A stretch of DNA of 64,000 bases from assembly GCF_900115565.1 (NCBI RefSeq), contig NZ_FOWW01000004.1, positions 434,001-498,000 on the forward strand, given 5' to 3'. Origin of the DNA: Amycolatopsis arida. Lineage in GTDB: Bacteria > Actinomycetota > Actinomycetes > Mycobacteriales > Pseudonocardiaceae. The translations under genes were made by a program, and so were the position numbers. How positions within the stretch are numbered: position 1 is the stretch's first letter; each line of letters opens with the position of its first letter. The notes below the pieces were generated by a model, which saw only the letters and a list, made by a program, of their open reading frames with translations, was not told the origin of the DNA and did no database searches. This document shows, piece by piece, positions 34,089-42,623 of this stretch.

Positions 34089-35122
34089 GCGGGGCGGACA
34101 CCACCAAGTCGGCGGTCCGGGTCGCCGCCGAGCGGATCGCCGCGGCCGGGGAGTCGCGGCCGCGGCCGGCCCGTGACCCGGTGAACCTCGCCATGGTGCA
34201 CAACTGGGTCGAGGCGATCGGCGACACCAACCCGGTCTACACCGACGCCGAGGTCGCCACGCGGTCGGTGCACGGGGGGCTGGTCGCCCCGCCGGCGATG
34301 GCGCAGGTGTGGACGATGTACGGACTGCGTGGCGGGCGCGCCGACGACGACCCGCTGGGTGCCATGATGGCCGCGCTGGACGCCGAGGGCTTCACCTCGG
34401 TGGTCGCCACGAACTCCGAGCAGACCTACCACCGGTACCTGCGGCACGGCGAGCACGTGTCGGCCACCACCCGGTTGGAGAGCGTGGTCGGTCCGAAGCG
34501 GACCGCGCTCGGTGCGGGCTGGTTCGTCACCACCAGGACGAACTGGTACGTCGGCGACGAGTTGGTGGCCGACATGTTGTTCCGGGTGCTGAAGTTCCGC
34601 CCACCCGGCGCCGGGCCGCCCGGGCCCGACCAGCCCGACCAGCCCGACCAGTCCGAACCAGGCCGGCCCGAGTCCGCCGAGCGGGCCGGCGCCTCGGCGG
34701 GCCCGGAGATCCGCGCCGCCGGCGCGCTCGCCGCCGGCGTGCTCCGCCCGGTGGTGAGCCGGGACACGGAGTTCTTCTGGGCCGGCACCCGGGTCGGCGA
34801 GTTGCGCATCCAGCGCTGGGGCGACACGTTGCGCCACCCGCCGGGTCCGATGCCGCCCGGCGGTGACCTCACCGCGCGGCCGGACCACGTCGTGGCCGAG
34901 GGGACCGGGACGGTCTACAGCTACGTGGTGCACCACCATCCCCCGGTGCCCGGCAAGCGGCTGCCGTTCGTCGTGGCGCTGGTGGAGCTGACGGAAGGAG
35001 TGCGCGTGCTCGGCGAGCTGGTCGACACCGATCCGGAGAACGTCCACATCGGAATGCCAGTGGAGGTGGTCTTCCTCAGGGTGGACGACGAGCTGACCCT
35101 CCCGGCGTGGCGGCCCCGATGA
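34085..35122 (+). CDS. chsH2: Steroid enoyl-CoA hydratase subunit / DUF35 protein ChsH2, lacking zinc-ribbon Cys
   Basis: 345 residues, two domains. N-terminal MaoC-like hot-dog domain (NLAMVHNWVEAIGDTNPVYTD, HGGLVAPPAMAQVWTMYG) that joins ChsH1 to hydrate the side-chain enoyl-CoA. A Pro/Asp-rich linker with PDQPDQPDQ (about 185-205). Then a C-terminal DUF35 OB-fold domain that binds the aldolase Ltp2. In DUF35 proteins the segment before the OB fold usually carries CxxC...CxxC; here it reads RIQRWGDTLRHPPGPMPPGG and the whole DUF35 part has no cysteine, so a zinc ribbon cannot form. HPPGPMP and the OB strand (VVAEGTGTVYSYVVHH) are intact. ATGA overlap with fadE29 and with chsH1. Confidence 0.9.
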   Translation: MSGADTTKSAVRVAAERIAAAGESRPRPARDPVNLAMVHNWVEAIGDTNPVYTDAEVATRSVHGGLVAPPAMAQVWTMYGLRGGRADDDPLGAMMAALDAEGFTSVVATNSEQTYHRYLRHGEHVSATTRLESVVGPKRTALGAGWFVTTRTNWYVGDELVADMLFRVLKFRPPGAGPPGPDQPDQPDQSEPGRPESAERAGASAGPEIRAAGALAAGVLRPVVSRDTEFFWAGTRVGELRIQRWGDTLRHPPGPMPPGGDLTARPDHVVAEGTGTVYSYVVHHHPPVPGKRLPFVVALVELTEGVRVLGELVDTDPENVHIGMPVEVVFLRVDDELTLPAWRPR

Positions 35123-35565
35123 GCGCGCCGGCGCACCGCACGCTGACCGCCGACCAGGCGCCGGTGGGCACCGAGCTGCCGCCGCTGCGCCTGGACGTGA
35201 CCCCCACCTTCGTGATCAGCACGGCGCTGGCCACCCGCGACTTCCAGGACGTCCACCACGACCGCGATGCCGCGGTGGCCCGCGGTTCGAAGGACATCTT
35301 CCTCAACATCCTCACCGACACCGGGCTGGCGCAGCGGTTCGTCACCGACTGGGCCGGTCCCGAGGCGCTGGTGCGCGCGGTGCGGATCCGACTGGGCGTG
35401 CCCTGCTACGCCGGTGACACGCTCACCCTCACCGGGCGGGTGGCCCGCCGGGACGGCCGGGAGCTGGTCGTCGAGGTGGTCGGCCGGTGCGGGCTCGGCG
35501 ACCACCTCACCGGGACCGTCCACGTCGAGCTGCCCGGCGCCGACCCGGCGGGAGGTGCGGGGTGA
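35119..35565 (+). CDS. chsH1: Steroid enoyl-CoA hydratase subunit ChsH1
   Basis: 148 residues, one MaoC-like hot-dog domain. The active-site block DFQDVHHDRDAAVARGSKDIFLNILTDTG contains the hydratase-2-type Asp and His. It forms the ChsH1-ChsH2 heterotetramer that adds water to 3-oxo-4,17-pregnadiene-20-carboxyl-CoA. ATG 35119 overlaps the chsH2 stop (ATGA), which decides the start over the in-frame GTG at 35107; its own stop overlaps the ltp2 GTG. A Gly/Ala/Pro tail of about 12 residues is specific to this copy. Confidence 0.92.
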   Translation: MSAPAHRTLTADQAPVGTELPPLRLDVTPTFVISTALATRDFQDVHHDRDAAVARGSKDIFLNILTDTGLAQRFVTDWAGPEALVRAVRIRLGVPCYAGDTLTLTGRVARRDGRELVVEVVGRCGLGDHLTGTVHVELPGADPAGGAG

Positions 35566-36737
35566 CACTGTCCGGGACGGCGGCGGTCGTCGGGATCGGC
35601 GCCACCGAGTTCAGCAAGGACTCCGGCCGCAGCGAGCTGCGGCTGGCCGCGGAGGCGGTGCTCGCCGCGGTCGCCGACGCCGGCCTGCGACCTTCCGATG
35701 TGGACGGACTGGTGTCGTTCACCATGGACGCCAACAGCGAGATCGCGGTGGCCAGGGAGACCGGGATCGGGGAGCTGACCTTCTTCAGCAGGGTGCACTA
35801 CGGCGGTGGTGCGGCGGCGGCCACCGTGCAGCAGGCGGCCATGGCGGTGGCCACCGGGGTGGCCGACGTCGTGGTGGCCTACCGGGCGTTCAACGAGCGG
35901 TCCGGGCACCGGTTCGGCCGGGTGTCCGCCGCGGCCGCGCAGCAGGTGAACTCGTCCGGTGTGGACAACAGCTTCCACTACCCGATGGGACTGGCCACCC
36001 CGGCGGCCACCGTCGCCATGGTCGCCCGGCGCTACCTGCACGCCTCCGGCGCGACCAGCGAGGACTTCGGCCGGGTCGCCGTGGTGGACCGCAAGCACGC
36101 GGCGACCAACCCGAATGCCTGGTTCCACGACCGGCCCATCACCCTCGCCGATCACCAGGCGTCCCGGTGGATCGCCGAGCCGCTGCGGCTGCTGGACTGC
36201 TGCCAGGAGACCGACGGTGGGGTGGCGCTGGTGGTGACCAGCGTCGAGCGGGCCCGCGACCTGCCGCACCCGCCGGCGGTGATCGCCGCGGCCGCGCAGG
36301 GCAGCGGCCCGGACCAGTACCTGATGACCAGCTACTACCGCGACCCGATGGACACGCTGCCGGAGATGGCCGTGGTGGGCCGGCAGCTGTGGCGGCAGGC
36401 CGGACTGACCCCCGCCGACGTCGACGTGGCGGTGCTCTACGACCACTTCACCCCGTACGTGCTGATCCAGCTGGAGGAGCTGGGCTTCTGCGGCCGGGGC
36501 GAGGCGAAGGACCTCGTCCGCGGCGGCGCGCTGGAGCTGGACGGCGCGTTGCCGCTCAACCCGCACGGCGGCCAGCTCGGCGAGGCCTACCTGCACGGGA
36601 TGAACGGGATCGCCGAGGCGGTCCGCCAGGTGCGCGGCACGGCGGTGAACCAGGTGGCCGGGGCCGGGACCGTGCTGGTCACCGCGGGCACGGGGGTGCC
36701 CACCAGCGGCCTGGTCCTCACCGCCGACGGTCGTTGA
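35562..36737 (+). CDS. ltp2: Steroid side-chain retro-aldolase Ltp2
   Basis: 391 residues, thiolase fold without the thiolase nucleophile: the usual Cys region reads RVHYGGGAAAATVQQ. It cleaves 17-hydroxy-3-oxo-4-pregnene-20-carboxyl-CoA to androstenedione and propionyl-CoA, releasing the last side-chain carbons, and works as a complex with the ChsH2 DUF35 domain. The C-terminal NPHGGQLGEAYLHGMNGI (His335, Tyr343) matches the SCP2-thiolase/aldolase active-site loop. GTG 35562 overlaps the chsH1 stop by 4 bases. Last gene of the fadE28 operon; a strong inverted repeat spans its end. Confidence 0.92.
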   Translation: MTLSGTAAVVGIGATEFSKDSGRSELRLAAEAVLAAVADAGLRPSDVDGLVSFTMDANSEIAVARETGIGELTFFSRVHYGGGAAAATVQQAAMAVATGVADVVVAYRAFNERSGHRFGRVSAAAAQQVNSSGVDNSFHYPMGLATPAATVAMVARRYLHASGATSEDFGRVAVVDRKHAATNPNAWFHDRPITLADHQASRWIAEPLRLLDCCQETDGGVALVVTSVERARDLPHPPAVIAAAAQGSGPDQYLMTSYYRDPMDTLPEMAVVGRQLWRQAGLTPADVDVAVLYDHFTPYVLIQLEELGFCGRGEAKDLVRGGALELDGALPLNPHGGQLGEAYLHGMNGIAEAVRQVRGTAVNQVAGAGTVLVTAGTGVPTSGLVLTADGR

Positions 36738-36791
36738 CCCGCCCCGACCGTCGGGCCGGCTCGTCCGCTGGCCGCGGTCAGCCGTCGGCGG
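36721..36791. terminator. Bidirectional inverted repeat inside two gene ends
   Basis: CCGCCGACGG (36721-36730) pairs with CCGTCGGCGG (36782-36791), and TGACC (36735-36739) with GGTCA (36776-36780). The outer arms are the last codons of ltp2 and of the convergent monooxygenase, so the terminator is partly coding on both sides. Confidence 0.6.
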
Positions 36792-37971
36792 GCTCCTCTG
36801 GCAGGCGGGTGTCCCAGTCGAGGAGGCGGGCCAGCTCCTCGTCGTCGGGGGGCCGGCGGGCGGGCGCCGCGCTCTCGGTGGGGAAGGGGGTCGGGTTGGC
36901 GGGGTCGTCCGCGGTGAGGTGGGCGCTGACGGCCATGTTGTGCTCGACGCGCGGCCTGCGGTGCCAGTCGTAGCGTCGCAGTGCTGCTGGGAGGGAGGCC
37001 GCCTGGAGGGAGCCCGCGTCGCGCAGCGCCTTCGCCAGGACGACGGCGTCCTCGAGCGCCATCGAGGCGCCCTGGCCGGTCGCGGGTGAGGCCGCGTGGG
37101 CGGCGTCGCCGACGACGACGCAGCGGTGGCCGTGCCAGCGGATGGCGGGGGTCAGGTGCAGGGCGTTGGTCACCATGAGCTGGTCGCCGGTCGCCGCGAC
37201 GATGTCCGCCGCCGGGGTGGCGTCGGGCGTCAGCAGGGGGAGGAGCCGGTCCCGCCACCCGGCCGGGGCCGTGCCGGCGACCTCCTCGGCCGTCACCGCG
37301 GGACCGGGCACCCTGGCGAACCAGAAGGTCTCTCCCGCCGGTGAGGTCAGGTAGCCGAAGGCGGCGCCGCTGCCGCGGATCATGGTGATCCGCTCCGGCT
37401 CGGGGTGGAGCCGTGCCGCCGTGGTGTACCCGTAGAACACGCTCTGCCCCGCATACCCCGGTCGGACGGCCGGATCCAGGTGTGACCGCACGGCGGAGTG
37501 CAGCCCGTCGGCCCCGACGAGCAGGTCGGCGCTCGCCGAGGTTCCGTCGGCGAACGTGGCGGTGACGCCCGCCGTGTCCTCGGTGACGGTGGTGAGCCGG
37601 GCCCCGTGCCGGATCGGGATGCCCCGCTGCCGGGTCTCCCGGACGAGTGCCGCGGCGAGCTCGGCGCGGCGGAGGCAGCGGTAGCGGGTCAGCGCGTGGT
37701 CGTGGTCGCCCAGCGGCGCGGTCATCAGCTCGGTGCCCGTGGCGTCGAGGACGCGCAGCGTGGTGATGGCAAAGCCGGCGGCGGCGACCGGCTCCGCCGC
37801 GTCGAGCTGGGCGAGCGCGCGCATCCCGTTGCTGGCCAGGGTGAGGAACGCCCCGATGTCCGCCCCGGTGTCCGGGTGCGCCTCGTACACGGTGACCTCG
37901 AACCCGGCCCGGCGCAGGGCCAACGCCGTGGCCGCACCGGCGATCCCGGCGCCGATCACCATGATCCTCAC
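36778..37971 (-). CDS. FAD-dependent aromatic-ring-type monooxygenase
   Basis: 397 residues from GTG 37971 (GGGAGGAG 6 bases upstream). Group A flavoprotein monooxygenase: MVIGAGIAGAATALALRRAGFEVTVYEA (dinucleotide-binding), LLVGADGLHSAVR (DG motif), and CVVVGDAAHAASPATGQGASMALEDA (GD motif). These enzymes use NAD(P)H and O2 to hydroxylate phenolic or similar rings. It is convergent with ltp2, has no KstR box in front, and has no steroid-specific mark, so steroid use is only a possibility from position. A single-protein oxidase acting on an antibiotic or aromatic acid is equally likely. Confidence 0.8.
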   Translation of the reverse strand: MRIMVIGAGIAGAATALALRRAGFEVTVYEAHPDTGADIGAFLTLASNGMRALAQLDAAEPVAAAGFAITTLRVLDATGTELMTAPLGDHDHALTRYRCLRRAELAAALVRETRQRGIPIRHGARLTTVTEDTAGVTATFADGTSASADLLVGADGLHSAVRSHLDPAVRPGYAGQSVFYGYTTAARLHPEPERITMIRGSGAAFGYLTSPAGETFWFARVPGPAVTAEEVAGTAPAGWRDRLLPLLTPDATPAADIVAATGDQLMVTNALHLTPAIRWHGHRCVVVGDAAHAASPATGQGASMALEDAVVLAKALRDAGSLQAASLPAALRRYDWHRRPRVEHNMAVSAHLTADDPANPTPFPTESAAPARRPPDDEELARLLDWDTRLPEEPADG

Positions 37972-38262
37972 GTCCCGTCTCCTCCCGCTGGCCCGGTGGC
38001 CACCGGACGTTCCGGTCCCACCGGCCAGGCCCCGCACGGCCATCAGGCTAGGCCAGGTGGCTGTCGCGGCCACCGACACCGTGCGGCCGGCGGTGAGCCG
38101 CCCGTCACCCCGCGGCGTCGGGACGCCCGGGTGGCTCCCGCGACGTCCGGGTCGCCCGTTTGCCGGCTGGTGCCCGCGCCGCGCGCGCTGCCACCGTCGA
38201 CACGGACGGGTCGGCGGTGGTGAACGGAGCGTGGCATTGGCCGGGTGTGGGGGTGGCGCGTC

Positions 38263-38874
38263 ATGACCGTGCCGGTGGTCGTGTCGTGGCTGCTCACCGG
38301 AGTGTTGTTGCTGCTGGCCCTGCCGTGCCTGCGGCGGCTGACCCGGCCGGGCCACGGCCCGCTGCGCCACGAGGACCTGGCCGAGCTGCTGCTCGTGCTG
38401 GCGATGGCCGCCATGTTCTCGCCCGTCGGCGGGCCGATCCCGGCCGCCGGCTGGCAGGCCGCGTTCCTGCTGCTGGCCGGCCGGTTCGGCTGGGTGTGGG
38501 CGCACCGGCGGCTCACCACGGATCCCCGCCCGGCCGGCGAGTGCGGGCATCTCGCGCTGTCCGCGGTCGCGATGCTCTACATGGTCACCGCGATGCCGCA
38601 CGGAACCGACAGCACGCACGGACCGTGGCTGACCATGGCCGAGCCGGTCGGGCCGGTGGCCTGGCCCGCGGTCGCCGTGGCGGTCGTCGGCTACTTCACC
38701 CTCGACGCGGTGTGGTCGGGCACGCGGGCCGTGCGCCACCACCGCTCCCGCCCGCCGGACGGTGGCCGGGACGGCACGGCGCGGGACGCGCTCGCGCGGG
38801 ATGCCACCGCGCGCGCCGTCAGTCGTGGCGTGATGGGACTGGCGATGGGCTATATGCTGGTCACCGCGTTGTGA
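38263..38874 (+). CDS. DUF5134-like integral membrane protein
   Basis: 203 residues from ATG 38263. Six or so hydrophobic segments (VVSWLLTGVLLLLALPCL, LLLVLAMAAMFSP, AAFLLLAGRFGWVW, LALSAVAMLYMVTAMPHG, AVAVAVVGYFTLD, MGLAMGYMLVTAL), with HEDLAELLLVLAMAAMF and MLYMVTAMPHG resembling DUF5134 proteins of actinomycetes. A polar, charged insert (RSRPPDGGRDGTARDALARD) precedes the last span. Function unknown. It stands between the monooxygenase promoter and a small membrane protein 30 bp downstream. Confidence 0.65.
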   Translation: MTVPVVVSWLLTGVLLLLALPCLRRLTRPGHGPLRHEDLAELLLVLAMAAMFSPVGGPIPAAGWQAAFLLLAGRFGWVWAHRRLTTDPRPAGECGHLALSAVAMLYMVTAMPHGTDSTHGPWLTMAEPVGPVAWPAVAVAVVGYFTLDAVWSGTRAVRHHRSRPPDGGRDGTARDALARDATARAVSRGVMGLAMGYMLVTAL

Positions 38875-38904
38875 TCGGACGGTGACCGAGTCGGAGGGGT
38901 GGGT

Positions 38905-39123
38905 ATGGCGAAGCGGAGCTGGGGTGAGCTGTCCCGGGCCCGGCGGACCGCGTTCGTGGTGGCCGGCGCCGTCCAGCTGGGGCTGGCCGCGGCCGCCTGG
39001 TGGGACCTGGCCCGCCGGCCGGCCGAGCGCGTCCGCGGCGCCAAGCGGGTCTGGGCCGCGGTGATCGGGATCAACTACGTCGGGCCGCTGGCCTACTTCC
39101 GCTGGGGCCGCCAGCCCCGCTGA
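38905..39123 (+). CDS. Small PLDc_N-like membrane protein (72 aa)
   Basis: ATG 38905 with GGAGG 6 bases upstream. One span (FVVAGAVQLGLAAAAWWDLARRP) followed by the conserved RGAKRVWAAVIGINYVGPLAYFRWGR, the pattern of phospholipase D-nuclease N-terminal (PLDc_N) short proteins, of unknown role. Its stop is 6 bp from the convergent end of chsH3. It probably shares a transcript with the DUF5134-like gene. Confidence 0.7.
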   Translation: MAKRSWGELSRARRTAFVVAGAVQLGLAAAAWWDLARRPAERVRGAKRVWAAVIGINYVGPLAYFRWGRQPR

Positions 39124-39129
39124 GCCCGC

Positions 39130-39993
39130 TCAGTCCACCGTGGTCAGCACACCGTCGGCGAGCACCGGCGCGTCGTCGCGCTCGGGCACGCTGGTGGTGA
39201 CCACCAGCCGTGCGCCGTCTCGCCAGAGGCGCACCCGCAGGGTCTCCCCGGGCAGCACGATCCCGGCGAACGTGGCCGACCACGACCGCACCCTGGCGAC
39301 GTCGGCGTCCAGCACCGTGTCCACCACCGCCTTGGCCACCATCCCGTAGGTGCACAGGCCGTGCAGGATCGGCACGTCGAAGCCGGCGGCGCGGGCGAAC
39401 TCGGGGTCGACGTGCAGCGGGTTGCGGTCACCGCAGAGCCGGTACAGCAACGCCTGCTGCGGCAGGGTGGGAACGTCCACGGTGGCGTCCGGCGCCCGGT
39501 CCGGCGGCGGGACCCGCTCCGACGTGCCGCGGTGCCCGCCGAACCCGCCCTCGCCGCGGGCGAAGATGCTCGACCGCGTCGTCCACAACGGTCCACCGTC
39601 CTGATCGGCCACCGCGGTCTCCTGGACGATCACCGCGGCAGAGCCCTTGTCCAGCACGTCGACGATCCGCGGCCGGGCCACCGCCTTGCCCTCAACCGGG
39701 ATCGGCCGGTGCACGGTCACCGCCTGCCGGCCGTGCACCACCTTCGCGAGGTCCACCTCCACCCCGGGGAACGACACCGACGGTGGCTCGAACGTGCGCA
39801 GGTTCGGCGCGACGGTGGCGAACGTCGGCAGCACCCGAAGGTCGGCCTCGTAGGCGTAGCGCAGCTCGCGCGGGTCGGTGGGGCGGGCACCGGCGCCGAG
39901 CGCCAGGTGGTACAGCAGCACGTCCGACGCCGTCCACGCGAACGGCAGCTCGTCCAACTCGGCGCCGATGGCGACCGTGGGGTCGATGGGCAT
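39130..39993 (-). CDS. chsH3: Steroid side-chain enoyl-CoA hydratase ChsH3 (MaoC double hot-dog)
   Basis: 287 residues, two hot-dog repeats; the second contains the hydratase-2 motif YRLCGDRNPLHVDPEFARAAGF with the catalytic Asp and His, then PILHGLCTYGMVAKAVVD. The length and both halves fit the Rv3538-type (R)-specific enoyl-CoA hydratase that hydrates a side-chain enoyl-CoA of cholesterol; a peroxisomal MFE2-like hydratase of another acyl-CoA is the alternative. It is the last gene of kstD-kshA-hyp-kshB-chsH3, 16 bp after kshB, and so under the KstR box at 44392. Confidence 0.82.
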   Translation of the reverse strand: MPIDPTVAIGAELDELPFAWTASDVLLYHLALGAGARPTDPRELRYAYEADLRVLPTFATVAPNLRTFEPPSVSFPGVEVDLAKVVHGRQAVTVHRPIPVEGKAVARPRIVDVLDKGSAAVIVQETAVADQDGGPLWTTRSSIFARGEGGFGGHRGTSERVPPPDRAPDATVDVPTLPQQALLYRLCGDRNPLHVDPEFARAAGFDVPILHGLCTYGMVAKAVVDTVLDADVARVRSWSATFAGIVLPGETLRVRLWRDGARLVVTTSVPERDDAPVLADGVLTTVD

Positions 39994-40009
39994 GCGGGCT
40001 CCTACTCGC

Positions 40010-41056
40010 CTACTCGTAGCTCACCGAGATCTCGTCGGTGACCGGCACCGACTGGCAGGCCAGCACGATGCCCTCGTCGATGTCCTCCGGCTCCAGCACC
40101 TCGTTGTGCAGCATCTTCACCTCGCCCGACACCAGCCGGCAGGCGCACGCGCTGCACTGCCCCTCCCGGCAGGAGAACGGGACGTCGAGGCCCCGCTCCA
40201 GCAGCAGGTCGAGCAGCCTGCGGTCCCGCGGCCAGGCGAACTCGTGCCGGGCCCCGTCCAGCTCGACCTCCACGGTCGCCGGCTGCTCGGTCGGCTCCGT
40301 CGGCGCCGCCGCGGGCTCGGCGGGGGTGGTCGTCTCGAACGGGTTGCCGCCCAGCGACACGAACTTCTCGGTGTGGATCCGGGCCCTCGGCAGCCCCAGC
40401 GCCTTGAGCGCCGTGGTGGTCGCGGTCATGAACGGGCGCGGCCCACAGACGAACGCCTCGCGCTCGGCGAACGGCGCGGCCAGCGCGCGCAGTCGCTCGG
40501 TGTCCGGCAGCCCCTGCACGCTCTCCAGCCAGTGCACCACGGTGAGCCGGTCGGGGTGGGCGGCGGCCAGCTCCCGCAGCCGGCTGGCGAAGATCACCGA
40601 TCGCTCGTCGCGGTTGGCGTAGACCAGCACGAGCCGCCCCGAGCCGCCGACCAGCACCGACGTGACGATCGACAGCACCGGGGTGATGCCGCTGCCGGCG
40701 GCGAACAGCAGCAGGTCGGTGTCCAGTGAGGCGGGGGTGAACACCCCGCTGGGCGGCAGCACCTCCAGCTCACCGCCGGCGGTGACGTTGTCGCAGATCC
40801 AGTGCGACGCGTAGCCGCCCTCGGTGCGCTTGACGGTCACCCGCGGTGGCTCGCCGGTGAGCGGGGAGCTGGACAGCGAGTAGCACCGGGCCACCGAGCC
40901 GCACCGGTCGCTCGGCACCCGTACCGTCAGGAACTGGCCGGGCCGGTAGGTGAGCTGGTCGGCCTGCTCCGGGGTGGGCGCGAAGACGATCGACCGGGCC
41001 TCGGCGGTCTCCTCGACCACCTCAACCACCCGCAGCACGTGCGAGCGCTCACCCAT
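40010..41056 (-). CDS. kshB: 3-ketosteroid 9alpha-hydroxylase reductase KshB
   Basis: 348 residues. FAD-binding FNR domain (RCYSLSSSPLTGEP), NAD-binding domain (LLLFAAGSGITPVLSIV, VLVYANRDERSVIF, AFVCGPRPFM), and a C-terminal plant-type 2Fe-2S ferredoxin with Cys296, 301, 304 and 334 (FSCREGQCSACACRLVSG, LACQS). It passes electrons from NADH to KshA for C9 hydroxylation, which together with KstD opens ring B. The 3' end of the upstream hypothetical gene overlaps its start by 8 bp. An insert rich in Pro/Glu/Thr (about 243-262) separates the reductase and ferredoxin parts. Confidence 0.95.
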   Translation of the reverse strand: MGERSHVLRVVEVVEETAEARSIVFAPTPEQADQLTYRPGQFLTVRVPSDRCGSVARCYSLSSSPLTGEPPRVTVKRTEGGYASHWICDNVTAGGELEVLPPSGVFTPASLDTDLLLFAAGSGITPVLSIVTSVLVGGSGRLVLVYANRDERSVIFASRLRELAAAHPDRLTVVHWLESVQGLPDTERLRALAAPFAEREAFVCGPRPFMTATTTALKALGLPRARIHTEKFVSLGGNPFETTTPAEPAAAPTEPTEQPATVEVELDGARHEFAWPRDRRLLDLLLERGLDVPFSCREGQCSACACRLVSGEVKMLHNEVLEPEDIDEGIVLACQSVPVTDEISVSYE

Positions 41057-41393
41057 CCGTCGACACCGCCAGCCGCCCGTCGCGCACCGCGCCGGCGATG
41101 CTCTCGGCCAGCCGCTCGCAGGTGTCCAGCAGCGCCGGATGCGTCCCGGCCGCCACCCGCTCGGCGAACACCGGGCAGCTGCTCGCCGCGTCGGTGGTCC
41201 ACTGGATGCTGGTGTGCTTCGGGCTGTTCTTCCTCACCAGCACGCACGTCCCGCAGGAGGCGCACGGATGCGGCCGCAGCCCGGTGGCGAGGAACTCCCG
41301 CCGGTCGGCCAGGGTGTCCGGCCGCGCGGTCGGCGCGCCGAACGTGGTCCGCCCCCCGGGAACGTCCGGCCGCGTGCTCACCCCGCCCGTCAT
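41049..41393 (-). CDS. Hypothetical Cys-rich protein in the ksh operon
   Basis: 114 residues from ATG 41393; the open frame upstream to 41465 is unlikely to be translated. The N-terminal third is polar (STRPDVPGGRTTFGAPTARP). Then comes LRPHPCASCGTCVLVRKNSPKHTSIQW with a CxxCxxC cluster and a further Cys in SSCPVFAE, and a helical C-terminus. The four cysteines could bind an iron-sulfur cluster or zinc; I do not recognise a named family. It sits between kshA and kshB (78 bp after kshA, 8-bp overlap with kshB), so it is most likely made with them and may assist electron transfer or assembly. That role is inference from position only. Confidence 0.75.
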   Translation of the reverse strand: MTGGVSTRPDVPGGRTTFGAPTARPDTLADRREFLATGLRPHPCASCGTCVLVRKNSPKHTSIQWTTDAASSCPVFAERVAAGTHPALLDTCERLAESIAGAVRDGRLAVSTDG

Positions 41394-41471
41394 GCTCTTA
41401 GCCCCTCCTCCCTGGCGCTCGTCGGCGGTGGCGGCGAGATGCTGTGGTGAATGGTTCGCTCGCAAGCTCGC

Positions 41472-42623
41472 TCACACTCCAGCCTCGGCGCCCTGCTCGC
41501 GCTGCTGCCGGGTGAGGTTCTCCTCCACCTCGCGGGCCCACACCTCGTTCGCCCGCGTGGTGTCCACCTCGAACTCGAACCGCCTGGTCATGTCCTCGGT
41601 GACCTCGGCGACGTCCACGTAGAACTGCTCGTACCAGCGGCGGAGCTGGTAGACAGGGCCGTCCTCCTCGCACAGCAGCGGGTTGTCGATCCGGGTCTTG
41701 TTCCGCCAGATCTCCACGTCCTGCATGAACCCGACGCCGATGCTCTCGGCGAACTTCGCGGCGATCTTGTCCGCCTGCTCGTCGGAGACGCCGGGCAGCT
41801 TCTTCACGATCACGCCCCACTGCAGCACGAACGAGTTCGCGGTCACCGGGTAGTGGCAGTTGATCAGGACGTTCTCCACCTCGAAGCCCTTGTACGTGTT
41901 CAACAGCTTGTTGATCATGTATGAGGGGCCGAAGTAGGACGCCTCGGAGCGCAGCAGGTTCTCCTCGCCGCCGTAGTTGGACGCCATCCCGACGTCCGGC
42001 CGCCCCTTGGTGTTGAGGTACTGCGTGGCAATGTGGCCTTCAAAGACGTTCTTGAAGTACGTCGGGAACGCGAAGTGGATGTAGAAGAAGTGCGCCATGT
42101 CGACGATGTTGTCGACGATCTCCCGGCAGTTGGCGCCCTCGATGAGCACCGAGTCCCAGGTCCAGTTGCTCCACTCGCCGTTGAACACGCCCTCGATCCG
42201 CGGGATCACCACGTCCTCGGGAGGCGGGTTGCCCTCGGGGTCGTGCCAGACGAACAGCTGCTTGTTCTCCTCCAGGGTGAGCCACGAGCGGGTGCGGGCG
42301 CGCAGCGGGACGCGCTTGGCGTACGGGATGGACACGCACCTGCCGTTGCCGGCCCACCGCCAGTCGTGGAACGGGCAGGCGATCTCGTTGCCCTTGACGG
42401 TGCCCTGGGTGAGGTCGCCGCCCATGTGCCGGCAGTAGCCGTCCAGCACGTTGAGCTTGCCGTCGCCGCTCTGGAACACCACGAGCTTGGTGCCGAACGC
42501 GTTGATCGCGTGCGGTCTGCCGTCCTTGAAGGTGTCCGCGAGCCCGAGGCAGTGCCAGCCGCGGGCGAACCTGGTCGGCGGGGCGCCCGCGTCGATCATG
42601 CGGACGGCGTTGCCTGACGTCAT
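41472..42623 (-). CDS. kshA: 3-ketosteroid 9alpha-hydroxylase oxygenase KshA
   Basis: 383 residues, Rieske non-heme iron oxygenase. Rieske ligands Cys64, His66, Cys83 and His86 (GYCRHMGGDL, IACPFHDWRW). The mononuclear iron site is visible in DNIVDMAHFFYIHFAFP (His178, His183), with the third ligand Asp in FMQDVEIW near 302. It hydroxylates C9 of 4-androstene-3,17-dione or its 1,4-diene; with KstD this makes the unstable intermediate whose ring B opens spontaneously. The ATG overlaps the kstD stop (ATGA) and has GGAGG upstream. Reductase partner KshB is two genes downstream. Confidence 0.96.
   Translation of the reverse strand: MTSGNAVRMIDAGAPPTRFARGWHCLGLADTFKDGRPHAINAFGTKLVVFQSGDGKLNVLDGYCRHMGGDLTQGTVKGNEIACPFHDWRWAGNGRCVSIPYAKRVPLRARTRSWLTLEENKQLFVWHDPEGNPPPEDVVIPRIEGVFNGEWSNWTWDSVLIEGANCREIVDNIVDMAHFFYIHFAFPTYFKNVFEGHIATQYLNTKGRPDVGMASNYGGEENLLRSEASYFGPSYMINKLLNTYKGFEVENVLINCHYPVTANSFVLQWGVIVKKLPGVSDEQADKIAAKFAESIGVGFMQDVEIWRNKTRIDNPLLCEEDGPVYQLRRWYEQFYVDVAEVTEDMTRRFEFEVDTTRANEVWAREVEENLTRQQREQGAEAGV

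Noticed and set aside
36778-37971. FAD monooxygenase as part of the steroid pathway
   Set aside because: No KstR box in its promoter, convergent to ltp2, and the steroid ring hydroxylases of the pathway (KshA, HsaA) are already accounted for.
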